DNA of 43,988 nt. It comes from Planctomycetota bacterium (lineage in GTDB: Bacteria; Planctomycetota; Planctomycetia; Pirellulales; JADFKK01). The notes beneath the pieces are model-generated. The model worked only from the letters and a program-made list of their open reading frames with translations. It did not search any database and was not told the origin of the DNA. The stretch covers positions 1-43,988 of the forward strand of contig JADFKK010000020.1 of assembly GCA_022564995.1 (NCBI GenBank). Reading direction: 5' to 3'. The translations under genes were made by a program, and so were the position numbers. Positions 8,080 through 16,940 of the stretch are shown here, piece after piece. Positions within the stretch are counted from its first letter, which is position 1; every line of letters starts with the position of its first letter.

Positions 8080-10848
8080 TGGATGTTTCCTGCGTTTCGA
8101 CGCTCGGGTGTGTGGAAGCTGTCCTAGCAGCAGCGGCTCGCTGTAGAGCGTGGCGAAGCCGAGTTCGATGACGGCCCAGGCGGCTACATAGTCGCCGCCC
8201 CAGGCCGCTTCGATTTCCATCACGTGGCTGCCGCCGGCGGCGTTCCACTGGTCGCGGGTCAGCTCCACGCGGGCATCGGTCGCCAGGCGCAAGGGGTCGT
8301 TGTTCGTGCCGGGCTCGCGGGGCGAAAGTGTGATAATGCAGCGATTGCTCAATCGCGACGGCGGCCAACTCCAGCGCATGCGGTAGCTCCCCCGGTCGAT
8401 CTTCACCAGCGGGCTGTGAAAGGCCATCCGCAGCCCGACGCGCTCGCAGGAGCGCATCTCCATCTCCACCCAATCTTGGATTTGCGGCTCGTAGTCGACC
8501 AAGTCCTCTTTGAACTTGGCCAACAATTCCACGTCGAAGCACTCGACGAACCTTTCGGTTTCGCCCTCGTCCATCGCCGCGATCAACTGAGCGACGGCGC
8601 GGGTGCGATCTTGAGCCAGCCGAATCGGACCGGCCCACGTGCTTCGCAGCGGATACTCGTGCAGCAGCGGATCGCTGACCAATTGGCCGATAAGCCGGTC
8701 ATCCGCCGTTTCGAGCGCCGCTTCGATACGGCCGATCAAAACCCGTCGGTCACGAGCCGCTTCGTAAGGCGAAAGCCAGCGGGCCGCGTCTCGACAGTCG
8801 CGCATTAGTTCGTCGTCCCAGGCCTCGATCAACAGCTCATCGAGCTTCGCGGCCGGCAGGTGGAAGTCGATACGAGCCAGCCGAGCCAGAACGGGAATCC
8901 GGCAGCGGGCCAAATCGACGCGAGCTTTGCAATTCTCGGCCGCCAATGTTTGGCCATCGACTTCGGTCAGTTGCTGCCAGCGCGAGACGATTTGCCGCTC
9001 CGGCCCGTCGGCATCAAGGGCCTCCTGCAGAACGGCCGCCGCGTCGAGCCGTCGCTGGGCCAACAACACGCGCTCGACGAAATGATGCGGATAGCCCGGC
9101 GGCAAATCACTGACCGCCTCGACAATCGTCCGCTCGCTCTGCGTGTTCGGCCGCGACGCAGACGCATCCATCGCCTGGCGCAAGAGGGTAAGCGCATCGA
9201 GACGTCCCCGCGCCTGCTGGTATCGCTCTCTCCAAGGTTCGGCCGACGCCCAATCGGCCAACAGTTGTTCGTCCCACAGGCCGACCAGATTGCGATCGTC
9301 CGCTTCGGTCGGCTCATTGGAGATGCGCGCTACGGCCCGTCGCCATTTTTCCCGCCGCACGAGTTGATGGACTTGCGACTCGAGCGCGTCGCCCTGTGGA
9401 TGTCCGCCGAGACGGGCCAATTGTCTCCAAGCAGCGGCGATGGCCGGCACGTCCGCCTTTTCGATCTCGTTGACGTCGGCCTGCTCCAACAACGCCAGCA
9501 GCCGGGCCAGCGTCGTGTTGCGGCGGCGCCACTGTTCGGCCTCGCGCTCATAGCGCTGAGCGCTCTTGCGGCCGATCAACAGCGAGCGGTAGTCGTCCCA
9601 AGTACGAACGAACGCCTCCCAGTGTTTTTGTTGGTGGACGCTCCGCAGCCGCCTGAGCGCCGGAATTGCCTCGCCAGCGCGGCGGGCGATCTGCACGGCT
9701 TCTTGGGCGGCCGGGTAATCGTCGAGCAGTCCCGGAAAGTAAAGCCGCTGGATATCGACCTCGTTGCCCGCCTCAATGGCCGCCTCGAGCGCCTTGCGGC
9801 AGTCAACGCGATCAACCGCTTCGCGAACGGCCCCGTGCAGTCGCGGCGGAACATCGTGTTCGATGCCTTTGCGCTGAAGTAACTGCAAGGCGCCGTCCCA
9901 GTCTTGCCCGACGAGTAACTGCTCGACCTTCTCGAACGGATCGAGAATCTCGTCGAGCGACGGCACCCGCTCGAAGGCGCCGCGATAGGCATCCAGCAAC
10001 GCGGACGTAAGCTCGCCGACCAACTCGTCCGGCGAATTCATCAGGTCGGTGTACAGTTCGCTGTTGTGTGGGTCGAGAAAGTCGCTGGTGCGGAATAGCA
10101 GCTTGTCGTAGCTCGGCTCGTCGACGTATTTGCGCCACAAGTCGGGCGCCGCGGCCAGCGCCCGTAGCGCGGTAAGGATCATTAGTGAGGAGAAATTGTC
10201 CAGGTCGAGCGACAGCGGCGTATTGTTGTCACGCTGCGGATGCTGGTACGGCTCGACGCCGATCTCCAGATTCTTGCGGCCGACCAATTCCGGCACGCAC
10301 ATGCAGTCGTAGTCGACCAGCCGCAGGCGGCCCGCCTCATCGACCATGATGTTGCCGTGCTGCAAGTCTCCGTGGGCGATGTGGGCGCGGCGCAGTTGAT
10401 CGACCAGCTCGACCCATTGATCGGCGGCCGAAAGGAGCGCCACGGCGTCGCGCCGCTGGCACTGGCGGGCCAGCCAGCCGAAAATCACTTCGCCCTGTAC
10501 CCACTCCATGGTAACCAGCGGATAAAACTTGCCGTCGCTGGGCGAACGAATGCCGGCCTCGATATACTCGAAATTGACGAGGCACGGCAGCGTACGATCG
10601 CTCAGGTATTGGCTGATCGCCTCGTAACGCTCGCGCCGCTCGTCGCGTCCCAGATTGAACACGCGGACCGCGATCGAATTGCCGTCGGGCATCATGCCGC
10701 GATAGACCGTGGCAAAATTGCCGGCCCGCGGTCGCGGCTGCCCCAGCGAATTTTTCTCGATCTGGCAAGCCTTCAACTCCGCCGCGCGGAACGCCACCTG
10801 GGGCGTCTGCAAAATGCGGCTGAAGTCACTAGGATTGGGCCAGTACAT
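8077..10848 (-). CDS. Atypical protein kinase with long helical region and C-terminal beta domain (YegI-like)
   Basis: This 923-residue protein starts with a protein-kinase-like domain: glycine-rich loop GNFATVYRG (43-51), catalytic loop HGDLQHGNIMVD (159-170, Asp161 and Asn166) and metal-binding DYD (179-181) in place of DFG. The usual VAIK lysine is an arginine here (IAVRVF, Arg62). HGDLxHGNI is typical of the bacterial atypical kinases related to E. coli YegI. A long, mostly helical region of roughly 500 residues follows. About the last 120 residues look like a beta-sandwich (YRMRWSWPP, then VMEIEAAWGGDYVAAW). No membrane segment is visible. Activity is plausible but uncertain given the Lys-to-Arg change. 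Its stop codon lies in a palindromic repeat. Genes for vWA and PP2C partners follow downstream. Confidence 0.82.
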   Translation of the reverse strand: MYWPNPSDFSRILQTPQVAFRAAELKACQIEKNSLGQPRPRAGNFATVYRGMMPDGNSIAVRVFNLGRDERRERYEAISQYLSDRTLPCLVNFEYIEAGIRSPSDGKFYPLVTMEWVQGEVIFGWLARQCQRRDAVALLSAADQWVELVDQLRRAHIAHGDLQHGNIMVDEAGRLRLVDYDCMCVPELVGRKNLEIGVEPYQHPQRDNNTPLSLDLDNFSSLMILTALRALAAAPDLWRKYVDEPSYDKLLFRTSDFLDPHNSELYTDLMNSPDELVGELTSALLDAYRGAFERVPSLDEILDPFEKVEQLLVGQDWDGALQLLQRKGIEHDVPPRLHGAVREAVDRVDCRKALEAAIEAGNEVDIQRLYFPGLLDDYPAAQEAVQIARRAGEAIPALRRLRSVHQQKHWEAFVRTWDDYRSLLIGRKSAQRYEREAEQWRRRNTTLARLLALLEQADVNEIEKADVPAIAAAWRQLARLGGHPQGDALESQVHQLVRREKWRRAVARISNEPTEADDRNLVGLWDEQLLADWASAEPWRERYQQARGRLDALTLLRQAMDASASRPNTQSERTIVEAVSDLPPGYPHHFVERVLLAQRRLDAAAVLQEALDADGPERQIVSRWQQLTEVDGQTLAAENCKARVDLARCRIPVLARLARIDFHLPAAKLDELLIEAWDDELMRDCRDAARWLSPYEAARDRRVLIGRIEAALETADDRLIGQLVSDPLLHEYPLRSTWAGPIRLAQDRTRAVAQLIAAMDEGETERFVECFDVELLAKFKEDLVDYEPQIQDWVEMEMRSCERVGLRMAFHSPLVKIDRGSYRMRWSWPPSRLSNRCIITLSPREPGTNNDPLRLATDARVELTRDQWNAAGGSHVMEIEAAWGGDYVAAWAVIELGFATLYSEPLLLGQLPHTRASKRRKHP

Positions 10849-10898
10849 GCTTCTATTCTACGCTGAATGGGGTGGAGGGGGGTATTAAATTGTGAACA

Positions 10899-11002
10899 TG
10901 TAAAGCCGCGACCAGTGGTCGCGCCAACATCTCGATACGCAATGTCTCCTCGCAAACCGCTCTCATCTCTCCGCGGGCGCGACCACTGGTCGCGGCTTTA
11001 CA
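10899..11002. repeat. Perfect 27-bp inverted repeat (GCCGCGACCAGTGGTCGCG family) between GTPase and kinase genes
   Basis: Bases 10899-10925 and 10976-11002 are exact reverse complements, and each arm contains the inner palindrome GACCAGTGGTC. It occupies most of the 165-base gap between the GTPase-like gene and the kinase gene, ending 12 bases before the former's stop codon. It could form a hairpin in the mRNA and set the relative expression of the two genes, or may simply be a dispersed repeat. Confidence 0.75.
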
Positions 11003-11013
11003 GAGTTTATTGT

Positions 11014-13110
11014 CTACTCCAAACAAGGATAACCATTCACATGCAGCAGCCACATAAGCGGCTCAAAAATTCCGAAGGGGGCGATGGTTTGTTCTCGGGG
11101 ATTGGTCTCGCCGAGGTTGTCCAGGCCGACGGCTGAAAGCGGGAAAAACATCGATCGCCGGCCAAATAGGCCGTCTAATTGTTGCTCCAGGTTCCAGTGC
11201 GGCCAGATCGTTCCTCGCAGGTCGCGGAAAAGTTGTGCCCTGGCTTTGATCGCTCGACGAGACAATTCTTCGCCGTCGGGGTCGACCTCGGCCAAGCGGC
11301 GATAAAACTCATGCAGCGGGCGGCCCTCTTCGTCGCCGGCATACGGCTGGGCGGCCAGCAGGTCGATCTTCGTAATGCAAACGGCCACCGGCGTGCGGAT
11401 GACCGCCTCTGAGTTGAGATGCCGCTGCCGACGCAAGTCTCGGCCAAGCGCCTCAATCGCCTTGGCCTGTGGCGATCCCGGCTGGGTCGGGTCAAGCATC
11501 AGCAGCAGCCCAGCGGCCTGCAGAGCCCGCCGCCGCCGGTAATCGTCCGCGGCCACATCGGTGGTGATCGATCCGGCGTAATCGAAAACGCTGGCCATCA
11601 CGTCGCTCGGCCCGAGCCGGTCGCGGTCCTTGAATTGCAGACACAGCGGCATGGGGATCTCGTCGGCCTCGGTGGCCGGCGGGCCTTGGCGATTGAGAAT
11701 CGCGGTGACGATCTGATCGAACGAATCGCTCTTGGCCGACTCGTTCTGTCTAAAGCGAACGGCCCGTGGGTGACGGCCCTCGGTCAACTGCCGGTAAACC
11801 ATCGCGGCCCATTGAGTCTTGCCGCAAGCGGCCACGCCCAGCGTGGGAAAGCTCAACTTTGGCAAACCACACTCGGCCGTGGCAAACGTGTAACGGCAAT
11901 AGACGGCCGGATCGCGATTGAGGCGGTGGCCGCAGCGCAGGCGTCGGCGGTCGTCGTCGAGCGGCGCGAGCGATTCCTCGGCGGCGCAGCGCGGGCAGGT
12001 GTTGGCCGTTCGCTGATGTCGATACCAATCGGCCCGCCAATAGGCCAACGTCGAGAGCGCGGTAAGGACGACCAGCGAGAGGCCGAATCCGACGCGGACC
12101 CGGCGGCGTTTTTTCAACAGGGTGCCCGTGCCGGTGGCCGCCGCTTGGAGCTGCTCGTCGACGCCGCGCAGTTCATTCACGTCGTTTTGCATCGCCTCGA
12201 CGAGCCGCTGCTCGACGGCCAGATCGACCGACAGATCGTGAATGATCTGGCGTGACTGCCGCCAATCTTGCGCAAGTTGTTGCGACTGGGACGGCAACGC
12301 TTTGGACAGCGATTGATGCCAGGCGTCGAGTGCCGCTTGATACGGCGAGTCGCCGGTCGTGCGTGCCGCTTCGAGGAGCTCGATTTCCTTCGCCAAGGCG
12401 GCGTTGACGTCGGCGGCCCGCTGTTGCGGCGGGATTCCTCCGGCGGACGAGGCGCTCAGCAGCGATCGAAACAGTCGGTCGCCAAACAGAAACGTCGCGG
12501 CGGTCGCCAGAAACACGACGAGCAGCAACACGCCCATACCAATCGTCAGCGTGAGCGCCGTGCTGCGTCCGCCATGAAACACCTTGCGAACTTCGTGCCG
12601 CCTGGAGTGTAAGCCGAGGCCGACCAGCGACGCGATGGCCAGCACGGCCGCCAGCCAAAACCAGCGATTATCGAAACTCATCAGCGCGGCCCAAGCTCCG
12701 GCCGCCTGCTGGGCCCGACTCGTCTCAAATAAAGACACTTGCCGGCGATACAGTTTCGTTCGGCTGCGCTGCCAAACGCCGACTCGGCTGGCGATCCGTC
12801 CCTCGGCGTCGCGCTGGGCAGCCAGCAACTGCTTATGAACCGCCTGTGCGTCGCCTTCGAGCAGCTCGCGGAAGACGGCGTTGACCTCCGGATCGATCGA
12901 CTTGAGCAGCGCCAGCGTGCCGCCCTTCGGTCGATTGGTGGTCAGCCACTCGGTTTCGTTCGCGCGAACCTCGGCCTGGGCCAGCAGTGTCTCGCGCGTT
13001 TGAAAACCTCGCACGTACTGCGCGGCGGCGCCGCCCGCGTCCTCGGCTGCCGCCGCGCGCGGGCCTGAGACGACCGCGCACACGACAGCCAACGCCGCCA
13101 ACAATCCCAT
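11014..13110 (-). CDS. Membrane protein with zinc-ribbon-like and TRAFAC-type GTPase domains
   Basis: This 698-residue protein has a signal-like N-terminus (MGLLAALAVVCAVVSG), a helical segment, membrane spans near residues 150-168, 184-208 and 338-358, then a cytoplasmic C-terminus. Cysteines at C372-PR-C375, C393-G-H395, C405 and C414 suggest a zinc ribbon. The GTPase signatures are P-loop G425-VAAC-GKT432, DYAG (510-513) as the DxxG switch, and TKID (580-583) as the NKxD guanine-specificity motif. It resembles the bacterial 'double-GTPase'-type TRAFAC domains often encoded near kinase and vWA partners. The ATG at 13110 was chosen because it exposes the signal sequence; in-frame starts at 13122 (GTG) and 13251 are possible. 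It is first in the five-gene minus-strand run. Confidence 0.8.
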   Translation of the reverse strand: MGLLAALAVVCAVVSGPRAAAAEDAGGAAAQYVRGFQTRETLLAQAEVRANETEWLTTNRPKGGTLALLKSIDPEVNAVFRELLEGDAQAVHKQLLAAQRDAEGRIASRVGVWQRSRTKLYRRQVSLFETSRAQQAAGAWAALMSFDNRWFWLAAVLAIASLVGLGLHSRRHEVRKVFHGGRSTALTLTIGMGVLLLVVFLATAATFLFGDRLFRSLLSASSAGGIPPQQRAADVNAALAKEIELLEAARTTGDSPYQAALDAWHQSLSKALPSQSQQLAQDWRQSRQIIHDLSVDLAVEQRLVEAMQNDVNELRGVDEQLQAAATGTGTLLKKRRRVRVGFGLSLVVLTALSTLAYWRADWYRHQRTANTCPRCAAEESLAPLDDDRRRLRCGHRLNRDPAVYCRYTFATAECGLPKLSFPTLGVAACGKTQWAAMVYRQLTEGRHPRAVRFRQNESAKSDSFDQIVTAILNRQGPPATEADEIPMPLCLQFKDRDRLGPSDVMASVFDYAGSITTDVAADDYRRRRALQAAGLLLMLDPTQPGSPQAKAIEALGRDLRRQRHLNSEAVIRTPVAVCITKIDLLAAQPYAGDEEGRPLHEFYRRLAEVDPDGEELSRRAIKARAQLFRDLRGTIWPHWNLEQQLDGLFGRRSMFFPLSAVGLDNLGETNPREQTIAPFGIFEPLMWLLHVNGYPCLE

Positions 13111-13266
13111 GCGGCGCAGCACGATCCACGGCGGGGCCGCCTCCTGGTTTCGAATGATTCCAACGAAGTAAGAAATACGACACCTGTTAGTTGGACAGCG
13201 CCACTTTGAGCTGTGATAGCACGGTTTCGGATTCGAGTTACGGCAGGACACGGGAACGGCTTATTG

Positions 13267-13403
13267 GACTCCCCGTTCCCCTCCTTTGCGACCTCCGCGA
13301 TCTTCTGTTCAAACAATGGCGCCTGGCTCATCTTCGATCAACGACTCATCGTCTCGAACAGAAAGATATTGGAACAGAAGTTCACGAAGGCCGCAAAGGA
13401 AAG
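13267..13403. repeat. Diverged inverted repeats GAACAGAAG-TCGC..GGCCGCAAAGGA in the 558-base gap upstream of the GTPase gene
   Basis: On the minus strand 13310-13267 reads GAACAGAAGATCGCGGAGGT then CGCAAAGGAG. On the plus strand 13372-13403 reads GAACAGAAGTTCACGAAGGC then CGCAAAGGAAAG. They are diverged copies in opposite orientation. The rest of 13111-13668 shows no convincing gene. It must contain the promoter of the kinase/GTPase run if that run is transcribed separately, but no clear promoter was seen. Confidence 0.55.
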
Positions 13404-13668
13404 AAGCAGCTTGGCTGGTGTGGTTCTTGTGCGTATTCTTGAGAAGAGGAATTCGGCAGTTCGATCTTCTGTTCATCCCTCAATTGCATGCTAGGCTCTG
13501 TCTCAAAAGTCGATTGTGGGTGGCTGATGGCTGGGCTTGTGTCGCGGGACGCTACCTTCCGTCGTTTCGTCCCTGTTATTCTATTTTATTCGGACTTATG
13601 GGCTTGGATAGGCACGAAACACGCCCACGGTCGCCGTCGGAGACGCCTCCTACAAGCGGGCTGCCCGG

Positions 13669-14349
13669 TCAATCGGCATTTCCTGCGTCACTGGCCGCGG
13701 CGGAGCGAAAATACCTCTCGACGGCGTGACGACGGGCGGGCGAGGGTCGGTCGTCGTCGAAGGGCGATGTTGTGCGTGCATCGACTCCTTCGCCGAGCCT
13801 TTCCTTGTGCAGGCGGAGTGTCTCGATCGAGGCGCGATGGCCGGCGGTGACATTCGGGCTCGGCCCCGCATCGTCGGCGTCGACCGGCACGAAACACATC
13901 GCCATAACGACCATCGCCAGGGCACCAACGACCCACGCCCGACGCGGCGGCCGTAGCGATATGGCACGGCGCACGTCGATGCGGCCGGCCGCCGCCAGTG
14001 CGTCATCCACCTGCCTTCGTTGGAACGCACTGTTGGCGCCGCTGGCAGAAAATTCCAAGGCCGAAATGAGTCGGTCGTGCAGCCGGTAGTGACGGTCGAC
14101 CGCCCGGGCCGCCGCCGACAAATCGCCGCCGCGGACGTAGCCGGCGATCGCGCCCAGCAGCGCCGCCACGATCGGCACGGCGGCGATCAGCCAGCCGGCA
14201 ATTAACTCGCCGCCGATCAATCGACCCGGGAGCAGCAGCAGGGCGACGATCGAACCGAGAAGCAGAGCGCGGGCGGCGCTGCGCAGGGCGGCGCCGAGCC
14301 GCTGTCGAGCGACCGCGGGGGCTAGCAGGTTGTTGAGTTGGTTTTGCAT
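13669..14349 (-). CDS. Small membrane protein, last gene of the Bat-type module (DUF4175-like N-terminus)
   Basis: This 226-residue protein has two hydrophobic regions: a long double span near residues 28-70 (ALLLGSIVALLLLPGRLIGG, then AGWLIAAVPIVAALLGAIAG) and one near residues 140-155 (WVVGALAMVVMAMCFVPV). Between them lies a helical segment AARAVDRHYRLHDRLISALE. This arrangement resembles the N-terminal part of large DUF4175-type membrane proteins found downstream of MoxR/DUF58/vWA genes in planctomycetes; here it is much shorter and may be an internally shortened version. It follows the large vWA gene after an 84-base gap that holds a palindrome. Function unknown. Confidence 0.65.
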   Translation of the reverse strand: MQNQLNNLLAPAVARQRLGAALRSAARALLLGSIVALLLLPGRLIGGELIAGWLIAAVPIVAALLGAIAGYVRGGDLSAAARAVDRHYRLHDRLISALEFSASGANSAFQRRQVDDALAAAGRIDVRRAISLRPPRRAWVVGALAMVVMAMCFVPVDADDAGPSPNVTAGHRASIETLRLHKERLGEGVDARTTSPFDDDRPSPARRHAVERYFRSAAASDAGNAD

Positions 14350-14359
14350 GTCGTGAACG

Positions 14360-14446
14360 AAAAAGGGGATAAGTCCAATTATCTGCGTCAGCTACATTAT
14401 GAGAGGCTTCGGACCAACCGCAGAAAATTGGACTTATCCCCTTTTT
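14360..14446. repeat. Palindrome of the AAAAGGGGA...TCCCCTTTT family overlapping the vWA stop codon
   Basis: Bases 14360-14380 (AAAAAGGGGATAAGTCCAAT...) and 14426-14446 are exact reverse complements. The stem extends inward by about 7 more base pairs with one mismatch. The stop codon and last three residues (Lys-Arg-Gly) of the vWA gene, 14434-14445, are part of the right arm. Related palindromes lie at 28954-29097 and 39584-39647. Confidence 0.75.
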
Positions 14447-16938
14447 CTGCCGAGGGCCACGCGCCGCAGGGTTACGTCGATGACCAGCAATAACGCGGAC
14501 AAGATTAACAGGCCGCTCCACAATCGCGCGGGGCGGAGCACCACACGGCCGTCGGGCGCGAATACATCGGCCGATGTTATCGCGAATTTCCCGCCGGAGA
14601 TTTCTGCGACGGCCTTGAGCAGTTCGACGTTGGTGGCCGCGCTGCGCAGCTCCGGCGAATAATCGACGCTCAGACCGCGGGTTGTGTGATATAACTTTTT
14701 CGCATCGCGACGGACGACGCACTCCAGCGTGTAAATGCCTGTGTGTGACGTGTCGAGGAGCGCTTCGTAACGGCCCGGGGCGATCTGTCGCATTATCACC
14801 TCATTCGCCCCGTCGATCTTCACGCGACAATCCAAACCGTTTTGATATCCGCCCGCCGAAGTCGTCGCCTCCAACGTCACCCGCGACTGTCCCCACTGCG
14901 GACGCACGCTGAGCGTAAAGTCGGCCGGCGGCGGCGCGCGCATCGCGTGTCTCGCCAGCCGTCGCCAAAAATCTTCGTAACCGGGCCACTCGGTCCACTG
15001 TCCCGCCCAGCGGGTTTTCGCGTCGGAGGTGAACGCTATTACAACGCCACGCCCGTAACGCCACCAGGCCAGCAGCGGATCGCCGGCGTCGGTGGCCAGC
15101 ACCAACTCGGCGGTCGGCTTGGGCGAGGTCTGGACATAACCCGACAGCGCCGGGGCCGAATGGATCGCGGCGCTGACCAACTTCGGCGAAGGGCTGATCA
15201 CGTGCGGCAGGAAGACGCCCTCTTTGAGCACGCTCTTGGTCGCCTTGGCGACTTCATCGGCGAAGATATCCGGCAGTTGTTGGGCATTGTCGCACTGGTA
15301 GTGTCGCCCACCCGCGGCCCCGGCGATGTCGCGCAACACGACCTGATCTGCGTCAGCACCGACGGCGATGGTCGAAATGGTGATGCCGGCCGCCGCCATC
15401 GCCTTGGCCACCGCGTCGAAATCGCCCGGGGCCGACAGCCCGTCGGTCAGCAGAATCACATGCTTGCGGTCGGCGTCGGCTTCGCGCAGCGCGAGATAGG
15501 CCTTCTCCAAAGCAGGGTACATGTTCGTCCGACCGCTCGGACTCAGTCGATCGATCTGGGCGAGCACGGCCCGCTTGTCGGCGAAGGGGCGAATCTCGCT
15601 AACCCACTGGGCGTCGTCTCCAAACGCGATCACGCCGATTTTGTCGCGCGGCGAGAGCCCCTCGACCGCCTTCTTGGCCGCCACCTTGGCCAGCTCCAGC
15701 CGCCGGCCGACGCGCATCGAACTCGATTTGTCGATCGCCAACACCATCGCCATCGTCGGCTTTTTCTCCGCCGCCTCGACGTGGCCGGAAACCGGCAACA
15801 TGCGCTGCAGATCGCTCTTGGCCAACGTCTTCGGGTCGAACGCCGCGCGGCCGCCGATCACCAACAGCCCACCGCCTTGCTCGCGGACGTAAGCGTCAAT
15901 CGCCGCCAGTTGTTTCTTGTCGAGTTGGTCGGCGGCAACATTGGAGAGAATCAGCAGATCGTACTGACGCAGCTTGTTCGGATCGGCGTCCATCTGCCGG
16001 GGCAGCATCTGGTCGACTGCAAGCTGATCGGCTTTGAGCACTGCCAACAGCGGACCGGCCAGTTCCGGCTCGCTCTCCAGCAGCAAGACTCGCGGCTTCG
16101 GATCGATCATCACAACAGCCCGGGCGAGATTATTGCCCGCCCGGGTGTCGTCGACGTTTTCGATTTCGGCGGCGATGATCGAGCGGCCCGAGCTGCCAAC
16201 GCGCAGCGTCGCGCGAAAACGATTGTCTCCCGCGACGAGTTGTACGTCCTGCCGCGATACGCTTTCACCGTCGCGAGCCCACTGCAGCACGCTGGCGGTG
16301 TTGCCGCTGCTGCGGACCACAGCCTCGACGTCGACCATGCTGCCCGGGCGTGCGTGCGACGGCGCGTTCAATTGCACGACCAGCACTTCCGGCGCGGCGA
16401 ACGACTTCAGCGGCACGATCGAAACCGGCATCCCCAGCCCGGCGGCCGCATCGAGCAGCTTGGCGCTTGGCGTATGGCCGTCGGAGAGCAGCACCACTTT
16501 GCCAACATAGTCGGCGGGAATGGTCGCGGCGGCGGCTTGCAGATCCAGGGCAAGGTCGACCCATAGTTGATCGTCTCCGGACGCACTTCGGTCGCTGGAG
16601 GCAATCGTCACGATGGCCGATTCGTTTGAGTTTTTCCGCCCCACGGCGTCCGCGATGAATTGCTCGGCCGAGGAGCTTTCGGCCGGATCGACACTGGCCG
16701 TGCGGTCGTGGACGAACACCACGTATTGCTGCTCGCTGTGACGCAGCCAGGTCACGCCGCCCAGAGCCAACACCAAACAAACGACGATAGCAACTCGCAG
16801 CCCCGTGGTCAGGCGCCCGAACAAGGCACTCATGCCGGTGATGCCTTGGCGCGCCGCATAGAACACAACGGGCAAGACAACCAGCAGCACCAGCCAGCCG
16901 GGGCGGAGTAGTTCAAGTTGTAAGAACGGGATCACCAT
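14434..16938 (-). CDS. Large membrane vWA protein with glutamine-amidotransferase-like segment (Bat module)
   Basis: This 834-residue protein has two N-terminal hydrophobic spans (about 12-28 and 47-64). A first vWA-like region follows with a degenerate metal site (VHDRTAS, residues 77-82, later VVLLSDGHTPS). A segment like a class I glutamine-amidotransferase fold lies at about 290-370 (YDLLILSNVAADQLD, GGGLLVIGGRAAF). A canonical vWA domain comes next (D403-K-S405-S-S407; LLTDG near 496-500). The end is a beta-rich region and a final transmembrane helix. The ATG at 16938 is 2 bases after the BatA-like stop, so translation is probably coupled. Proteins like this act with MoxR ATPases in envelope or protein-maturation functions; the target is unknown. 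The last residues are encoded by a palindromic repeat. Confidence 0.85.
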   Translation of the reverse strand: MVIPFLQLELLRPGWLVLLVVLPVVFYAARQGITGMSALFGRLTTGLRVAIVVCLVLALGGVTWLRHSEQQYVVFVHDRTASVDPAESSSAEQFIADAVGRKNSNESAIVTIASSDRSASGDDQLWVDLALDLQAAAATIPADYVGKVVLLSDGHTPSAKLLDAAAGLGMPVSIVPLKSFAAPEVLVVQLNAPSHARPGSMVDVEAVVRSSGNTASVLQWARDGESVSRQDVQLVAGDNRFRATLRVGSSGRSIIAAEIENVDDTRAGNNLARAVVMIDPKPRVLLLESEPELAGPLLAVLKADQLAVDQMLPRQMDADPNKLRQYDLLILSNVAADQLDKKQLAAIDAYVREQGGGLLVIGGRAAFDPKTLAKSDLQRMLPVSGHVEAAEKKPTMAMVLAIDKSSSMRVGRRLELAKVAAKKAVEGLSPRDKIGVIAFGDDAQWVSEIRPFADKRAVLAQIDRLSPSGRTNMYPALEKAYLALREADADRKHVILLTDGLSAPGDFDAVAKAMAAAGITISTIAVGADADQVVLRDIAGAAGGRHYQCDNAQQLPDIFADEVAKATKSVLKEGVFLPHVISPSPKLVSAAIHSAPALSGYVQTSPKPTAELVLATDAGDPLLAWWRYGRGVVIAFTSDAKTRWAGQWTEWPGYEDFWRRLARHAMRAPPPADFTLSVRPQWGQSRVTLEATTSAGGYQNGLDCRVKIDGANEVIMRQIAPGRYEALLDTSHTGIYTLECVVRRDAKKLYHTTRGLSVDYSPELRSAATNVELLKAVAEISGGKFAITSADVFAPDGRVVLRPARLWSGLLILSALLLVIDVTLRRVALGRKRG

Positions 16939-16940
16939 CG

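Noticed and set aside
7955..8638. Long N-terminal extension of the membrane-anchored protein
   Set aside because: The extension passes through a palindromic repeat and G-rich tract and overlaps the kinase gene out of frame; the internal ATG at 7954 begins a clear membrane segment.
13111..13668. Possible small genes in the gap before the GTPase gene
   Set aside because: The available frames consist of repeat-derived sequence with no coding character.
14842..16566. 574-codon open frame antisense to the large vWA gene
   Set aside because: Its translation is Arg/His/Gln-rich without domains, and the minus-strand gene has clear motifs and operon spacing.
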